Shown here piece after piece: positions 6,327-12,920 of a DNA stretch of 16,092 nucleotides. Source of the stretch: an uncultured Acetatifactor sp. (GTDB taxonomy: Bacteria; Bacillota; Clostridia; Lachnospirales; Lachnospiraceae); the NCBI GenBank assembly GCA_910580225.1, contig CAJTXE010000067.1, positions 1 through 16,092 on the forward strand. The letters run 5' to 3'. The notes under the pieces were generated by a model. The model was not told the DNA's origin. It was given only the letters and a program-made list of their open reading frames with translations, and did not search any database. Positions within the stretch are counted from its first letter, which is position 1; each line of letters starts with the position of its first letter. The translations under genes were made by a program, and so were the position numbers.

Positions 6327-8597
6327 ATGGGACAGACAGACCTTCTTGAATTACTGGAATACATAGACCCGGCGGGACTGGATTACCAGTCGTGGGTGAA
6401 CATAGGGATGGCCCTGAAGCAGGAAGGGTATTCCGCAGCGGACTGGGAAGCATGGAGCCGCAGGGACAGTGCCAGGTACCACCAGGGAGAGTGTGGGCGG
6501 AAGTGGGGCAGTTTCAACGGATCTGGCACCCCGGTTACCGGCGGCACCATCGTGCAGATGGCCATGGAGCGTGGGTGGAAGCCAAAGGGCGGCGGGCATG
6601 AGTTGGGGTGGGAAGATACCATCTCAAAGGATGAATGCGTGGTTGTGGATAGGAACTGGATAGAAGGAAGGGAGATCGTGGAGCCTGGCGACGGGTGGGA
6701 TCCCAGGAAGGACCTGATAACTTACCTGGAGACGCTGTTCGAGGCTTCCGAGACCGTGGGGTATGTCACCCATTCCTTTGAAAAGGACGGAAAACACATG
6801 CCGACAAAAGGGGTCTATGACAAGACTGCCGGGCAGCTGCTCCGCGAACTGTATAAATACAAAGACATTGGGTACGCAGTAGGAGATTATAATGAGGAGG
6901 CGGGTGCCTGGATCAGGTTCAACCCGCTGGACGGGAAGGGTGTCAAAAACGAGAATGTAACGGAATTCCGATACGCACTGGTTGAATCGGACGACATGGA
7001 GATCGAGAAACAGAATGCTGTCATCAGGGAACTGGAGTTGCCAGTAGCATGCTTAGTCCATAGTGGAGGCAGGAGCTTGCACGCCGTTGTGCGTGTAGAT
7101 GCAGCAGATTACAGGGAGTACCGGAACCGTGTCGACTATCTTTACAGGGTGTGCGAGAAAAACGGGATCAGGATCGATACCCAGAACAGGAACCCCTCCA
7201 GACTCTCCCGGATGCCGGGCATCATGAGGAACGGCAGGAAGCAGTTCCTGGTGGACACCAATATCGGGAAGCGCAGCTGGGACGAATGGTATGAATGGAT
7301 CGAGAGCATTACCGACGACCTGCCGGATCCGGAAAGCCTTTCCGGTGTCTGGGACAGTCTGCCGGAGCTTTCGCCCTGCCTGATTGAGGGCGTGCTGCGC
7401 AAGGGCCATAAGATGCTCATTGCGGGCCCGTCAAAAGCCGGAAAGTCCTTCCTGCAGATCGAGCTGTGCATTGCCATCGCGGAGGGGAAGGATTGGCTGA
7501 AATGGCACTGCGCCCAGGGAAAGGTGCTGTATGTGAACCTAGAACTTGACCGTGCCAGCTGCCTGCACCGCTTTAAGGATGTATATACGGCATCTGGGTG
7601 GCAGCCGGAGCATCTGGGCAACATTGATATCTGGAATCTCCGCGGGAAATCGGTCCCCATGGACAAGCTGGCGCCGAAACTTATCAGGAGGGCGGCGAAA
7701 AAGAACTATACAGCTGTTATCATAGATCCAATCTACAAGGTCATTACCGGGGATGAGAACAGCGCGGACCAGATGGCGGCCTTCTGCAACCAGTTTGACA
7801 AGGTGTGCACGGAGCTGGGGTGCGCGGTCATCTACTGCCATCACCACAGTAAGGGCAGCCAGGGAGGCAAGAAGTCCATGGACAGGGCATCAGGTTCCGG
7901 GGTATTCGCCCGTGACCCGGACGCACTCCTTGACCTGATCGAGTTGGAAACCACGGAAGCCCTGATGAAGCAGGAGGAGAACAAAGCTGTATGCAAAGCC
8001 TGCAGGAATTATCTGGACAGGCATTTCAGCGGATGGGAAGAGGATGTCTCCCTGGACGATATGCTGAGCAGCGTGCAGATGCTGGATTACTGTAAAAAGA
8101 AGCTTGCTGCGGCACAGTATGCGGATTTAGATGTCCTGTGCTCTGCGGCGGTGGAAAGGGTGAAGACGCTGACTGCATGGAGGATTGACGGCACACTCCG
8201 GGAGTTCCCGAAATTTGAGCCTGTCAACCTGTGGTTTGACTATCCCATACACAGGATGGATGATGTCGGGGTTCTGAAGGATGTTCAGCCGGATGTGGAA
8301 AAACCGTACTGGCAGAAGGGAAAAGAAGCGCGGAAAAAACAGGGGGCAGAGGAAAGGAAAGATAAGCAGGCCAGATACAGCATGGCGATTGAAAATTTCA
8401 GGTTTGATCACGATGATACATACCCGACTGTGAAAGAACTGTATGAACAGATGAAGAGCGATGCAGAAACAGTCGGCGAGAAGTATCCGGCAGAAAAAAC
8501 GATCTGGAATTCGTTAAAAAAATTAGGATATACAACAGACCGGGATACGAAAAGGCTTGTTCCGTCTTCCCGGATTACTGGTGCCGGGAAGGAATAA
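6327..8597 (+). CDS. Primase-helicase fusion: PriCT-2, AEP-like primase, RepA-type ATPase (756 aa)
   Basis: A multidomain replication initiator. Residues ~5-85 resemble PriCT-2 (LLEYIDPAGLDYQSWVNIGM... WSRRDSARYH... GGTIVQMAMERGW). Residues ~130-330 look like an archaeo-eukaryotic-type primase core, with the acidic VESDD (219-223) and GRSLH (His252) matching the usual DxD and sxH-type catalytic sites. Residues ~350-620 are a RepA/AAA_25 hexameric helicase: Walker A GPSKAGKS (367-374), Walker B VIID with Asp467, and IYCHHHSKG then SGSGVFARDPDALLDL typical of RepA. A basic segment (KEARKKQGAEERKDKQAR) and a small winged-helix-like tail follow. It should prime and unwind DNA at the phage origin. 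The repeat-rich block begins right at its 3' end, consistent with initiator-origin pairing. ATG at 6327 has a weak ribosome site (AAAAAGGAAAAG). Confidence 0.88.
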   Translation: MGQTDLLELLEYIDPAGLDYQSWVNIGMALKQEGYSAADWEAWSRRDSARYHQGECGRKWGSFNGSGTPVTGGTIVQMAMERGWKPKGGGHELGWEDTISKDECVVVDRNWIEGREIVEPGDGWDPRKDLITYLETLFEASETVGYVTHSFEKDGKHMPTKGVYDKTAGQLLRELYKYKDIGYAVGDYNEEAGAWIRFNPLDGKGVKNENVTEFRYALVESDDMEIEKQNAVIRELELPVACLVHSGGRSLHAVVRVDAADYREYRNRVDYLYRVCEKNGIRIDTQNRNPSRLSRMPGIMRNGRKQFLVDTNIGKRSWDEWYEWIESITDDLPDPESLSGVWDSLPELSPCLIEGVLRKGHKMLIAGPSKAGKSFLQIELCIAIAEGKDWLKWHCAQGKVLYVNLELDRASCLHRFKDVYTASGWQPEHLGNIDIWNLRGKSVPMDKLAPKLIRRAAKKNYTAVIIDPIYKVITGDENSADQMAAFCNQFDKVCTELGCAVIYCHHHSKGSQGGKKSMDRASGSGVFARDPDALLDLIELETTEALMKQEENKAVCKACRNYLDRHFSGWEEDVSLDDMLSSVQMLDYCKKKLAAAQYADLDVLCSAAVERVKTLTAWRIDGTLREFPKFEPVNLWFDYPIHRMDDVGVLKDVQPDVEKPYWQKGKEARKKQGAEERKDKQARYSMAIENFRFDHDDTYPTVKELYEQMKSDAETVGEKYPAEKTIWNSLKKLGYTTDRDTKRLVPSSRITGAGKE

Positions 8598-8748
8598 GCA
8601 TATTCCCGATACCAGAAAAGCACTGGTGCCGGGAAAGAGGAACCGGCTTCCCGATTTGCTTCCCGCCACCAGAAATTACTGGTAATGGGAACATTCCCTC
8701 CCGGCACCTATATATAAATATATCCCTTTCGGGAACGGGAATCGGGAA
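8567..8748 (+). repeat. GGGAA/TTCCC motif cluster with hairpins; candidate replication origin
   Basis: Eleven GGGAA or TTCCC motifs are crowded here (for example 8567, 8586, 8603, 8631, 8648, 8660, 8687, 8694, 8731, 8737 and 8744). They are arranged as successive inverted pairs: CTGGTGCCGGGAA at 8578-8590 with TTCCCGATACCAG at 8603-8615; the same left arm at 8623-8635 with TTCCCGCCACCAG at 8660-8672 (one mismatch); and a shorter GGGAA/TTCCC pair at 8687-8698. An A/T stretch (TATATATAAATATA) follows at 8709-8722. Iteron-like repeats plus an AT-rich segment beside an initiator gene is the classic layout of a phage/plasmid origin. A cis-acting RNA structure is the main alternative. Confidence 0.55.
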
Positions 8749-8768
8749 TGTGCGGGCACCCACCCACA

Positions 8769-8798
8769 GTGTGGGGGCGATAACTGCACGCCCCACAC
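8769..8798 (+). other. GC-rich hairpin in the 8598-8853 non-coding gap
   Basis: GTGTGGGGGCG (8769-8779) pairs with CGCCCCACAC (8789-8798), leaving one bulged G and a 9-nt loop. It is not followed by a T-run, so it is not a standard terminator. It sits between the repeat cluster and the RusA ribosome site. It may be part of the origin or a pause/attenuation structure. Confidence 0.5.
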
Positions 8799-8853
8799 AT
8801 GGGAGGGAGCCCACCCAGCACAGCCGCGCAGGAAGAAAGAAAGGAAGGAAAAG

Positions 8854-9249
8854 ATGGCAACTGAATTTTTCATGGCGATGGATCCGCCGACATGCACGTA
8901 CCAGGAGAAACAGGTGGCGGTCATAAAGGGTAAGCCTGTATTCTACGACCCTCCGGAAGTGAACACTGCAAGGCTGAAGCTGACAGGGTATCTGACAAAA
9001 CATAAACCGGAGAAGCGGTATGAATACGGAGTCAGGCTGGTGGTAAAGTGGTGTTTCCCGAGGGGGAGACATGGGAACGGTGAGTACCGTACCACGAGGC
9101 CGGATACAGACAACCTGCAGAAGCTCCTGAAGGACTGTATGACTGCAGCCGGTTTCTGGAAGGATGATGCCCTGGTGGCATCGGAGATCGTGGAGAAGTT
9201 CTGGGCAGATGTCCCGGGGATATATGTCCGGATAGAGGAGCTTGGATGA
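8854..9249 (+). CDS. rusA: RusA-type Holliday junction resolvase (131 aa)
   Basis: RusA endonucleases are homodimers that cut Holliday junctions during phage recombination and replication. The family signature is clear: RPDTDNLQKLLKDCM with acidic metal ligands D84 and D86 and Lys90, then GFWKDDALVAS carrying the third acidic site, and VEKFW before the closing strand. The N-terminal half has the usual PRGRHGNGEYR loop. Length is typical (~120-140 aa). ATG at 8854 has a purine-rich site (GGAAGGAAAAG). The stop overlaps the next start as ATGA. It follows the presumed origin block and would act on the products of the Sak4/DUF669/SbcC-like system upstream. Confidence 0.93.
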   Translation: MATEFFMAMDPPTCTYQEKQVAVIKGKPVFYDPPEVNTARLKLTGYLTKHKPEKRYEYGVRLVVKWCFPRGRHGNGEYRTTRPDTDNLQKLLKDCMTAAGFWKDDALVASEIVEKFWADVPGIYVRIEELG

Positions 9250-9467
9250 AGGATAAAGTTTACAGGATTGTGGTGGATACATGGAGGCTTGCTTTAAAAT
9301 ATAATTTCCGGAAAATGGGAGACAGGGACTGGGAAGATTTTATCAGGAACGGACAGAAACTGGTTTTAAGGTACCGTGCAGATAGTGCTGCAATGGAAAG
9401 GCTGTGCAGGGATATCCTGGATGCATTCCAGAGATTTTATATCAATACAACGGAGGAAAGACGATAA
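9246..9467 (+). CDS. Small hypothetical phage protein (73 aa)
   Basis: A 73-aa basic, mostly helical protein (MKDKVYRIVVDTWRLALKYN... ending INTTEERR) that I do not recognise. It has no membrane helix and no cysteine cluster; a DRDWEDF patch and a basic LVLRYRAD segment are the only marks. The start overlaps the RusA stop as ATGA, so translation is coupled. Its end carries GGAGGAAAG and its TAA stop overlaps a possible ATA start of the next frame. Likely a minor replication-module accessory protein. Confidence 0.65.
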   Translation: MKDKVYRIVVDTWRLALKYNFRKMGDRDWEDFIRNGQKLVLRYRADSAAMERLCRDILDAFQRFYINTTEERR

Positions 9468-9673
9468 AGCAGGAGCAGGAAAAGGCGCCCGGCAGCGGGA
9501 CATACCAGGAACGTTTCAGCCGGGAATGGGAACAGGCAACGGAAAGCCTGAAAAGGTCCGGCGCGGACCTTGGGAGGATAAGGCTGTCCGGAGTGCATAG
9601 AAATTACACGAAATATGCGGGAAGGCCTGCAGGCCGGAGGGCAGAGAGACAGGAGCCGGAGGAGGAGATTTAG
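9464..9673 (+). CDS. Small hypothetical protein, possible ATA start (69 aa)
   Basis: The frame encodes a charged, Gln/Glu/Arg-rich protein (KQEQEKAPGSGTYQERF... GVHRNYTKYAGRPAGRR... ending EPEEEI) of unknown family. No ATG lies in the right place: an ATA at 9464-9466 sits 4 nt after a good GGAGGAAAG site, overlapping the previous stop as ATAA, exactly where an ATGA-coupled start would be expected. A GTG at 9404 in the same frame is the conventional alternative (89 aa) but has no clear ribosome site and overlaps the previous gene by 64 nt. The stop at 9671-9673 is 1 nt before the next gene's ATG. The reading frame itself is moderately sure, the start is not. Confidence 0.5.
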   Translation: MKQEQEKAPGSGTYQERFSREWEQATESLKRSGADLGRIRLSGVHRNYTKYAGRPAGRRAERQEPEEEI

Positions 9674-9674
9674 G

Positions 9675-11270
9675 ATGGATGTTGTGGACAGACTAAACGT
9701 GAGGAGCGAATACCAGATCCTCAACGACGCGATCAAGGACGCGATAAGGCGGTCGGCCAGTTCTGTGGTGATGCTGGGCCACATGCTGCGCAGGATGATG
9801 GACGAGAAGCTGTGGGAAGGGCATTACAGCAGCCTTGACGATTACCTGCGGGCAGAACTGCATATGGATTACACCATGGCATGCAGGTTTGAAGCGATCA
9901 ACAGGAAATACTCTATTGGCGGAAGAAGCGGACACATTGACGAGAAGTGGGAGGACTATTCCCAGGGCGTCCTGATTGAGATGCTGAACATGCCGCCGGA
10001 GCTGGAGGCAGAGGTGACTCCGGATATGACGGTGAGGCAGGTCAGGGAACTGAAGAGGCAGGCCAGGCAGAAGAAGGAAAACGAGAAAACGGAGAGGAAA
10101 GCATTTGAGGAGAAACCGGCAGAAGAAGTATCCCCGCCTCAGGCAGGCGTGGGATACCGGGAGGCGCCGGAAGAACCTGTTTGCGCCAGCCTTCCGGAGA
10201 GGAGATGCCAGGAGGAATCTCCACAGGGTGAAATTCCGGATGCGGAATTTCGTGAAGTGGAGATGCCCGTGGATGGTGCCGTGCAGTGTCCGGAACCGGA
10301 GATACGGGAAAAAGTTGCGACGTCGCAACCGGAGAAATCCGCATATGGGCTTGAGAAAACGGTGTATCCGGAAGGAAGCCTCCTTTCGGGAGCTGGATGT
10401 GGGAATAAGTACCACTGTTTCTCCTGTGCCCAGGACTGTGACATACGGCAGAAATACCGGTACTGCGTGTTTGCACCGTTAGGGAACTCGTTTGGGTGTG
10501 ACAGGATGGAAGTTCTGGGAGAGATAAAAGCAGGGGTGGGGGAGCGCTGTCAGTTTATAAATAACAGCTTGGCAAAGCATAAGGCGGGAACCGGTGAAGC
10601 GGCTCCCTGCTGCACGGACTGTACGGAGGACTGTGCTTTCCGGTGCCGGAGATCATGCCGGATGGAAGCAGACAGGCTGCAGGAAGCCAGATGGGACAGT
10701 ACGCAGGGGGAAAAGCAGGATGGCGGGATAAGGGGTGAGATGGCAGAAGTGAAGGGGATACTGGCCGGGGAGCAGAAGATGTTGGATGACTTCCTGGAGG
10801 CATCGAAGGAGGATGGAAGTGTCCTGAAGGCCCCGATGTACAGGCGGCTGGTCGTCATAGTAAGCGCCCTGACGGAGATGCTGCGCCGCATGGAGGATGC
10901 GGAGACCGGACCGGAGCCGGGAGGGCAGGGCCAGCCGCCGCTTCCGCCGCTGAAAAATAACGACCAGCGCAGGGAATGGCTGAAATCTTATAAGGACTGG
11001 GGCCTGTGGTACCGGGATGAGAATATCGGGGCGGAGTATTATAAGTTTGACTTTGATAATGGCGCCAGGCTGATTGCGGAAGTATATCAGGAAGAGGCAA
11101 CGAAATACTGTGGCGCTTATGAGTCCTGTTTCCTGCACCTGGTAGGCGGTCCTGAGCCACCTAAGGGCCAGTCAGGCGCGGGCAAATGGGCAGGGCATAC
11201 GAAGTACAGCAGGTATCCGAACAGCGAGACGGAGTTGGTGGAGTTCCTGAAGGAAGTGCAGAAGAAGTAG
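9675..11270 (+). CDS. Large phage protein: helical N-terminal domain, Cys-rich centre, small C-terminal domain (531 aa)
   Basis: I do not recognise the whole protein. Residues ~10-130 are helical and resemble the DUF3102-like pattern in phage/ParB-type proteins (ASSVVMLGHMLRRMM... SLDDYLRAELHMDYTMACRFEAIN), suggesting a DNA-binding role. A long charged, low-complexity linker (~130-235) follows. Next come two cysteine clusters: C242, C248, C251, C255 and others to about 285, then C312, C313, C316, C320, C324, C328, which look like zinc or Fe-S binding knuckles. The last ~100 residues (REWLKSYKDWGLWYRDENIG... TELVEFLKEVQKK) form a compact domain seen at the end of other Clostridial phage proteins. 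ATG at 9675 follows GGAGGAGATTTAG. The linker carries the perfect 16-bp palindrome at 10314-10329, read as VATSQ. Confidence 0.75.
   Translation: MDVVDRLNVRSEYQILNDAIKDAIRRSASSVVMLGHMLRRMMDEKLWEGHYSSLDDYLRAELHMDYTMACRFEAINRKYSIGGRSGHIDEKWEDYSQGVLIEMLNMPPELEAEVTPDMTVRQVRELKRQARQKKENEKTERKAFEEKPAEEVSPPQAGVGYREAPEEPVCASLPERRCQEESPQGEIPDAEFREVEMPVDGAVQCPEPEIREKVATSQPEKSAYGLEKTVYPEGSLLSGAGCGNKYHCFSCAQDCDIRQKYRYCVFAPLGNSFGCDRMEVLGEIKAGVGERCQFINNSLAKHKAGTGEAAPCCTDCTEDCAFRCRRSCRMEADRLQEARWDSTQGEKQDGGIRGEMAEVKGILAGEQKMLDDFLEASKEDGSVLKAPMYRRLVVIVSALTEMLRRMEDAETGPEPGGQGQPPLPPLKNNDQRREWLKSYKDWGLWYRDENIGAEYYKFDFDNGARLIAEVYQEEATKYCGAYESCFLHLVGGPEPPKGQSGAGKWAGHTKYSRYPNSETELVEFLKEVQKK
10314..10329 (+). repeat. 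Perfect 16-bp palindrome, copy 2 (inside coding region)
   Basis: GTTGCGACGTCGCAAC, identical to 669-684, read in frame as VATSQ within the low-complexity linker of the Cys-rich protein, just before the first cysteine cluster. A 16-bp exact palindrome found twice in 16 kb is unlikely by chance. Confidence 0.85.
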
Positions 11271-11330
11271 AAACAAAATGCACCTTGACAACCGAATATT
11301 GGCGAGTAGTAAAAAATTTGATTTTGCCTA

Positions 11331-11359
11331 TTGACTTTGCACGTACAAACTGATATATT
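11331..11359 (+). promoter_or_regulatory. Sigma-A promoter with extended -10 for the RHH repressor unit
   Basis: The -35 is TTGACT (11331-11336), the spacer 17 nt, and the -10 TATATT (11354-11359) preceded by TGA (extended -10). It lies 45 nt before the RHH gene start and would begin a new transcript after the long early operon. Confidence 0.8.
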
Positions 11360-11386
11360 TAAAATGTCCAGATTGTACGGGCAAAG
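11335..11386 (+). promoter_or_regulatory. Inverted-repeat operator flanking the -10
   Basis: CTTTGCACGTACAA (11335-11348) and TTGTACGGGCAAAG (11373-11386) are inverted copies with 13 of 14 matches, placed on either side of the -10. Each arm is itself nearly palindromic around ACGT or its equivalent. The adjacent RHH gene is the obvious candidate binder, giving autorepression by blocking the promoter or looping. The binder is inferred. Confidence 0.65.
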
Positions 11387-11403
11387 TGAAAGGAGATGGT
11401 AAA

Positions 11404-11583
11404 ATGTCGCCCAAGATAGGACAAAAACTTACTGACAATCCTAGAAACGTGCGTTTGGAAATCCGCCTCACACAGTCAGAAAATAAAATGCTCGAAGAAT
11501 GTGCGGAAAAGCTGAATATTACCAAAACAAAGGTAATAACCCAAGGAATAGGGATGGTTAGTAAGGAAATAGACAAAAAATAG
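11404..11583 (+). CDS. Ribbon-helix-helix repressor (Arc/CopG-type, 59 aa)
   Basis: The 59-aa protein has the ribbon-helix-helix plan: a basic N-terminal arm, a beta strand NVRLEIRLT (about 15-23), helix A (QSENKMLEECAEKLN) and helix B (TKTKVITQGIGMVSKEI). Dimers of this fold insert the paired strand in the major groove of short inverted repeats. ATG at 11404 follows AAAGGAGATGG; an ATG-free extension to 11386 is rejected. Its own promoter with a 13/14 inverted repeat lies directly upstream, pointing to autoregulation. It probably also controls the downstream Rha/BRO-N antirepressor, which shares the transcript to the terminator at 12856. Confidence 0.8.
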   Translation: MSPKIGQKLTDNPRNVRLEIRLTQSENKMLEECAEKLNITKTKVITQGIGMVSKEIDKK

Positions 11584-11670
11584 AGGTTGCGCCCCTCGAA
11601 AAGCTGCAACCTCTACAACTACCACTCCGCAAAGGGAACGGTAAATCTAGTATACCTTCTCCTGCGCGGA
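11581..11670 (+). ncRNA. Structured RNA segment between RHH and DUF6809-like genes
   Basis: Two adjacent predicted structures. The first is a 10-bp perfect stem TAGAGGTTGC (11581-11590) with GCAACCTCTA (11606-11615), starting on the RHH stop codon and lacking a T-run. The second has an outer stem TCCGC (11626-11630)/GCGGA (11666-11670) enclosing GGGAA(c)GGTA (11634-11643)/TACCTTCTC (11653-11661) around the loop AATCTAGTA. The TCTCCT arm can alternatively pair with the AGGAGA (11685-11690) ribosome site of the next gene. This suggests a leader switch or processed RNA; no known family is claimed. Confidence 0.45.
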
Positions 11671-11698
11671 AATTCAATAGGCAAAGGAGATTATTATC

Positions 11699-11953
11699 AT
11701 GCGTAAAATGGAAATTAAAGCAGTGAATCAGCTCGGGGGAGTATTTCCCAACGAGGAAACATTTGAGGAATTTTACTCTGAATGCATAGAAAACCAGCCG
11801 CAGGCATCTGAAGCTGTCAGAAGAAACTATAGAGGGATGGTAAAAGCGTTTGAGGAATACCTAAATGCAGCACAGGAGGACATGTTCCGTTATGCTTACC
11901 AGTGTGGTTTTGAAGCGGCTGTGGAAGCTTTCGGGAAAGGCGGTGCAGCATAA
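11699..11953 (+). CDS. DUF6809-like small phage protein (84 aa)
   Basis: The C-terminal half (KAFEEYLNAAQEDMFRYAYQCGFEAAVEAF) is a pattern I associate with the short helical DUF6809-type proteins of Clostridial phages; the assignment is tentative. The N-terminal part (NEETFEEFYSECIENQPQASEAVRRNYRGMVKAF) is charged and helical. Function is unknown. The ATG at 11699 is served by AAAGGAGA at 11683-11690. That ribosome site can be masked by TCTCCT in the structured segment just upstream. The gene lies 25 nt before the antirepressor and is presumably cotranscribed with it. Confidence 0.65.
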   Translation: MRKMEIKAVNQLGGVFPNEETFEEFYSECIENQPQASEAVRRNYRGMVKAFEEYLNAAQEDMFRYAYQCGFEAAVEAFGKGGAA

Positions 11954-11978
11954 GAAGAATAAAAAGGAGTATGACCAT

Positions 11979-12851
11979 ATGCAATTTGTAGAACAGATTT
12001 TAGACAGCCGTGAAGTGGCAGAAATGGTAGGGAAAGAGCATAAAGAGTTGCTTCGGGATATTAGGAGATACTGCGGGCAGTTAGGAGAGAGCAAAATTGC
12101 GCTCACCGATTTTTTCACAGAATCAACATATGTTACGGAGCAGAATAAGACGATGCCGTGCTTCATGGTCACCAAGAAAGGCTGTGAGTTTATCGCCCAT
12201 AAGCTGACTGGCCAGAAAGGTACGGAGTTCACTGCCCGGTACATTAACCGATTCCACGAGATGGAAGAGCAGCTTATGAAAGAGAACCACATGGACTGGT
12301 TCGTGAATGACATACGGGTATTCCAGCACAGGGAATTCGGGATTCTCCGGACGCTAAAGCTTGACGGGCAGGATTACTTTGTTGGGGTTGATGTAACAAG
12401 GTCGCTTGGGTATGTGAACAATACGGACACATTGAGGAAGCGGGTAAGCGAAGCTGAAAAGTGCTATGTCGGAATCTGTGACGGGAACCGGTGCAGAAAA
12501 ATGGTGGCAATAACTATCGGCGGGCTGAATGAGCTGATCCGGACAGGAAAATTGCCGTTAAACCAGAAATATGGCGACTGGATACAAAAACAGGTGCTTC
12601 CGGTATTGGGCGGCAGAAAAGAAATTCAGGATGAGGCATACTGCGAAGCCGCAATCCAAGAGACGTGCTGCACCAGTGAAGCGGCAGAAGAAGGCTATGG
12701 CAGTGTCCCAGTTTTCCAGGAGATTATTTCACTGCTTCCGTTGGAGGCATTGGATGCAATGGAGAAAGGGTTACGTGAGGATAAAAGCCCTAAAATAAAA
12801 CAGGTGACTGCCAGTATACTGGTAGAAAAGATGAAGAGACAATTTATGTAA
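11979..12851 (+). CDS. Rha/BRO-N fusion antirepressor (290 aa)
   Basis: A phage regulatory protein made of two recognised modules. The Rha domain (about residues 8-97) shows LDSREVAEMVGKEHKELLRDIRRY, then FFTESTYVTEQNKTMPCFMVTKKGCEFIAHKLTGQKGTEFTARYINRF (this run split as PCFMVTKKGCEF and TARYINRFHEME marks the family). The BRO-N domain (about 108-210) shows FGILRTLKLDGQDYFVGVDV, SLGYVNNTDTLRKRV, and GGLNELIRTGKLP. Such fusions act as antirepressors that relieve CI-type repression or alter host regulation. ATG at 11979 follows AAGGAG; a nearer ATG at 11971 is out of frame. The ~80-aa tail is unassigned. A strong terminator follows within 5 nt of the stop. Confidence 0.88.
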   Translation: MQFVEQILDSREVAEMVGKEHKELLRDIRRYCGQLGESKIALTDFFTESTYVTEQNKTMPCFMVTKKGCEFIAHKLTGQKGTEFTARYINRFHEMEEQLMKENHMDWFVNDIRVFQHREFGILRTLKLDGQDYFVGVDVTRSLGYVNNTDTLRKRVSEAEKCYVGICDGNRCRKMVAITIGGLNELIRTGKLPLNQKYGDWIQKQVLPVLGGRKEIQDEAYCEAAIQETCCTSEAAEEGYGSVPVFQEIISLLPLEALDAMEKGLREDKSPKIKQVTASILVEKMKRQFM

Positions 12852-12855
12852 GGTG

Positions 12856-12899
12856 AATAAAACTACTAGCCAGTCAGACGGTTAGTAGTTTTATTTTTA
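12856..12899 (+). terminator. Strong intrinsic terminator, likely bidirectional
   Basis: AATAAAACTACTAGCC (12856-12871) pairs with GGTTAGTAGTTTTATT (12880-12895) over 16 bp with one G-T pair and an 8-nt loop, then TTTTT. The A-run on the other side makes it symmetric. It closes the RHH/Rha unit. Confidence 0.9.
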
Positions 12900-12920
12900 A
12901 ATTTTTGGAGGAGCGTTGTT

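Noticed and set aside
8598..8853. CRISPR-like array in the repeat-rich gap
   Set aside because: Repeats are short, inverted and irregularly spaced with no unique equal-length spacers; fits an origin or hairpins better.
9693..10415. Minus-strand open frame of 240 codons opposite the Cys-rich gene
   Set aside because: Arg/Leu/Pro/His-rich translation typical of antisense shadow; no ribosome site.
11581..11615. 10-bp stem after the RHH gene as an intrinsic terminator
   Set aside because: No T-run follows; treated as part of a structured RNA segment instead.
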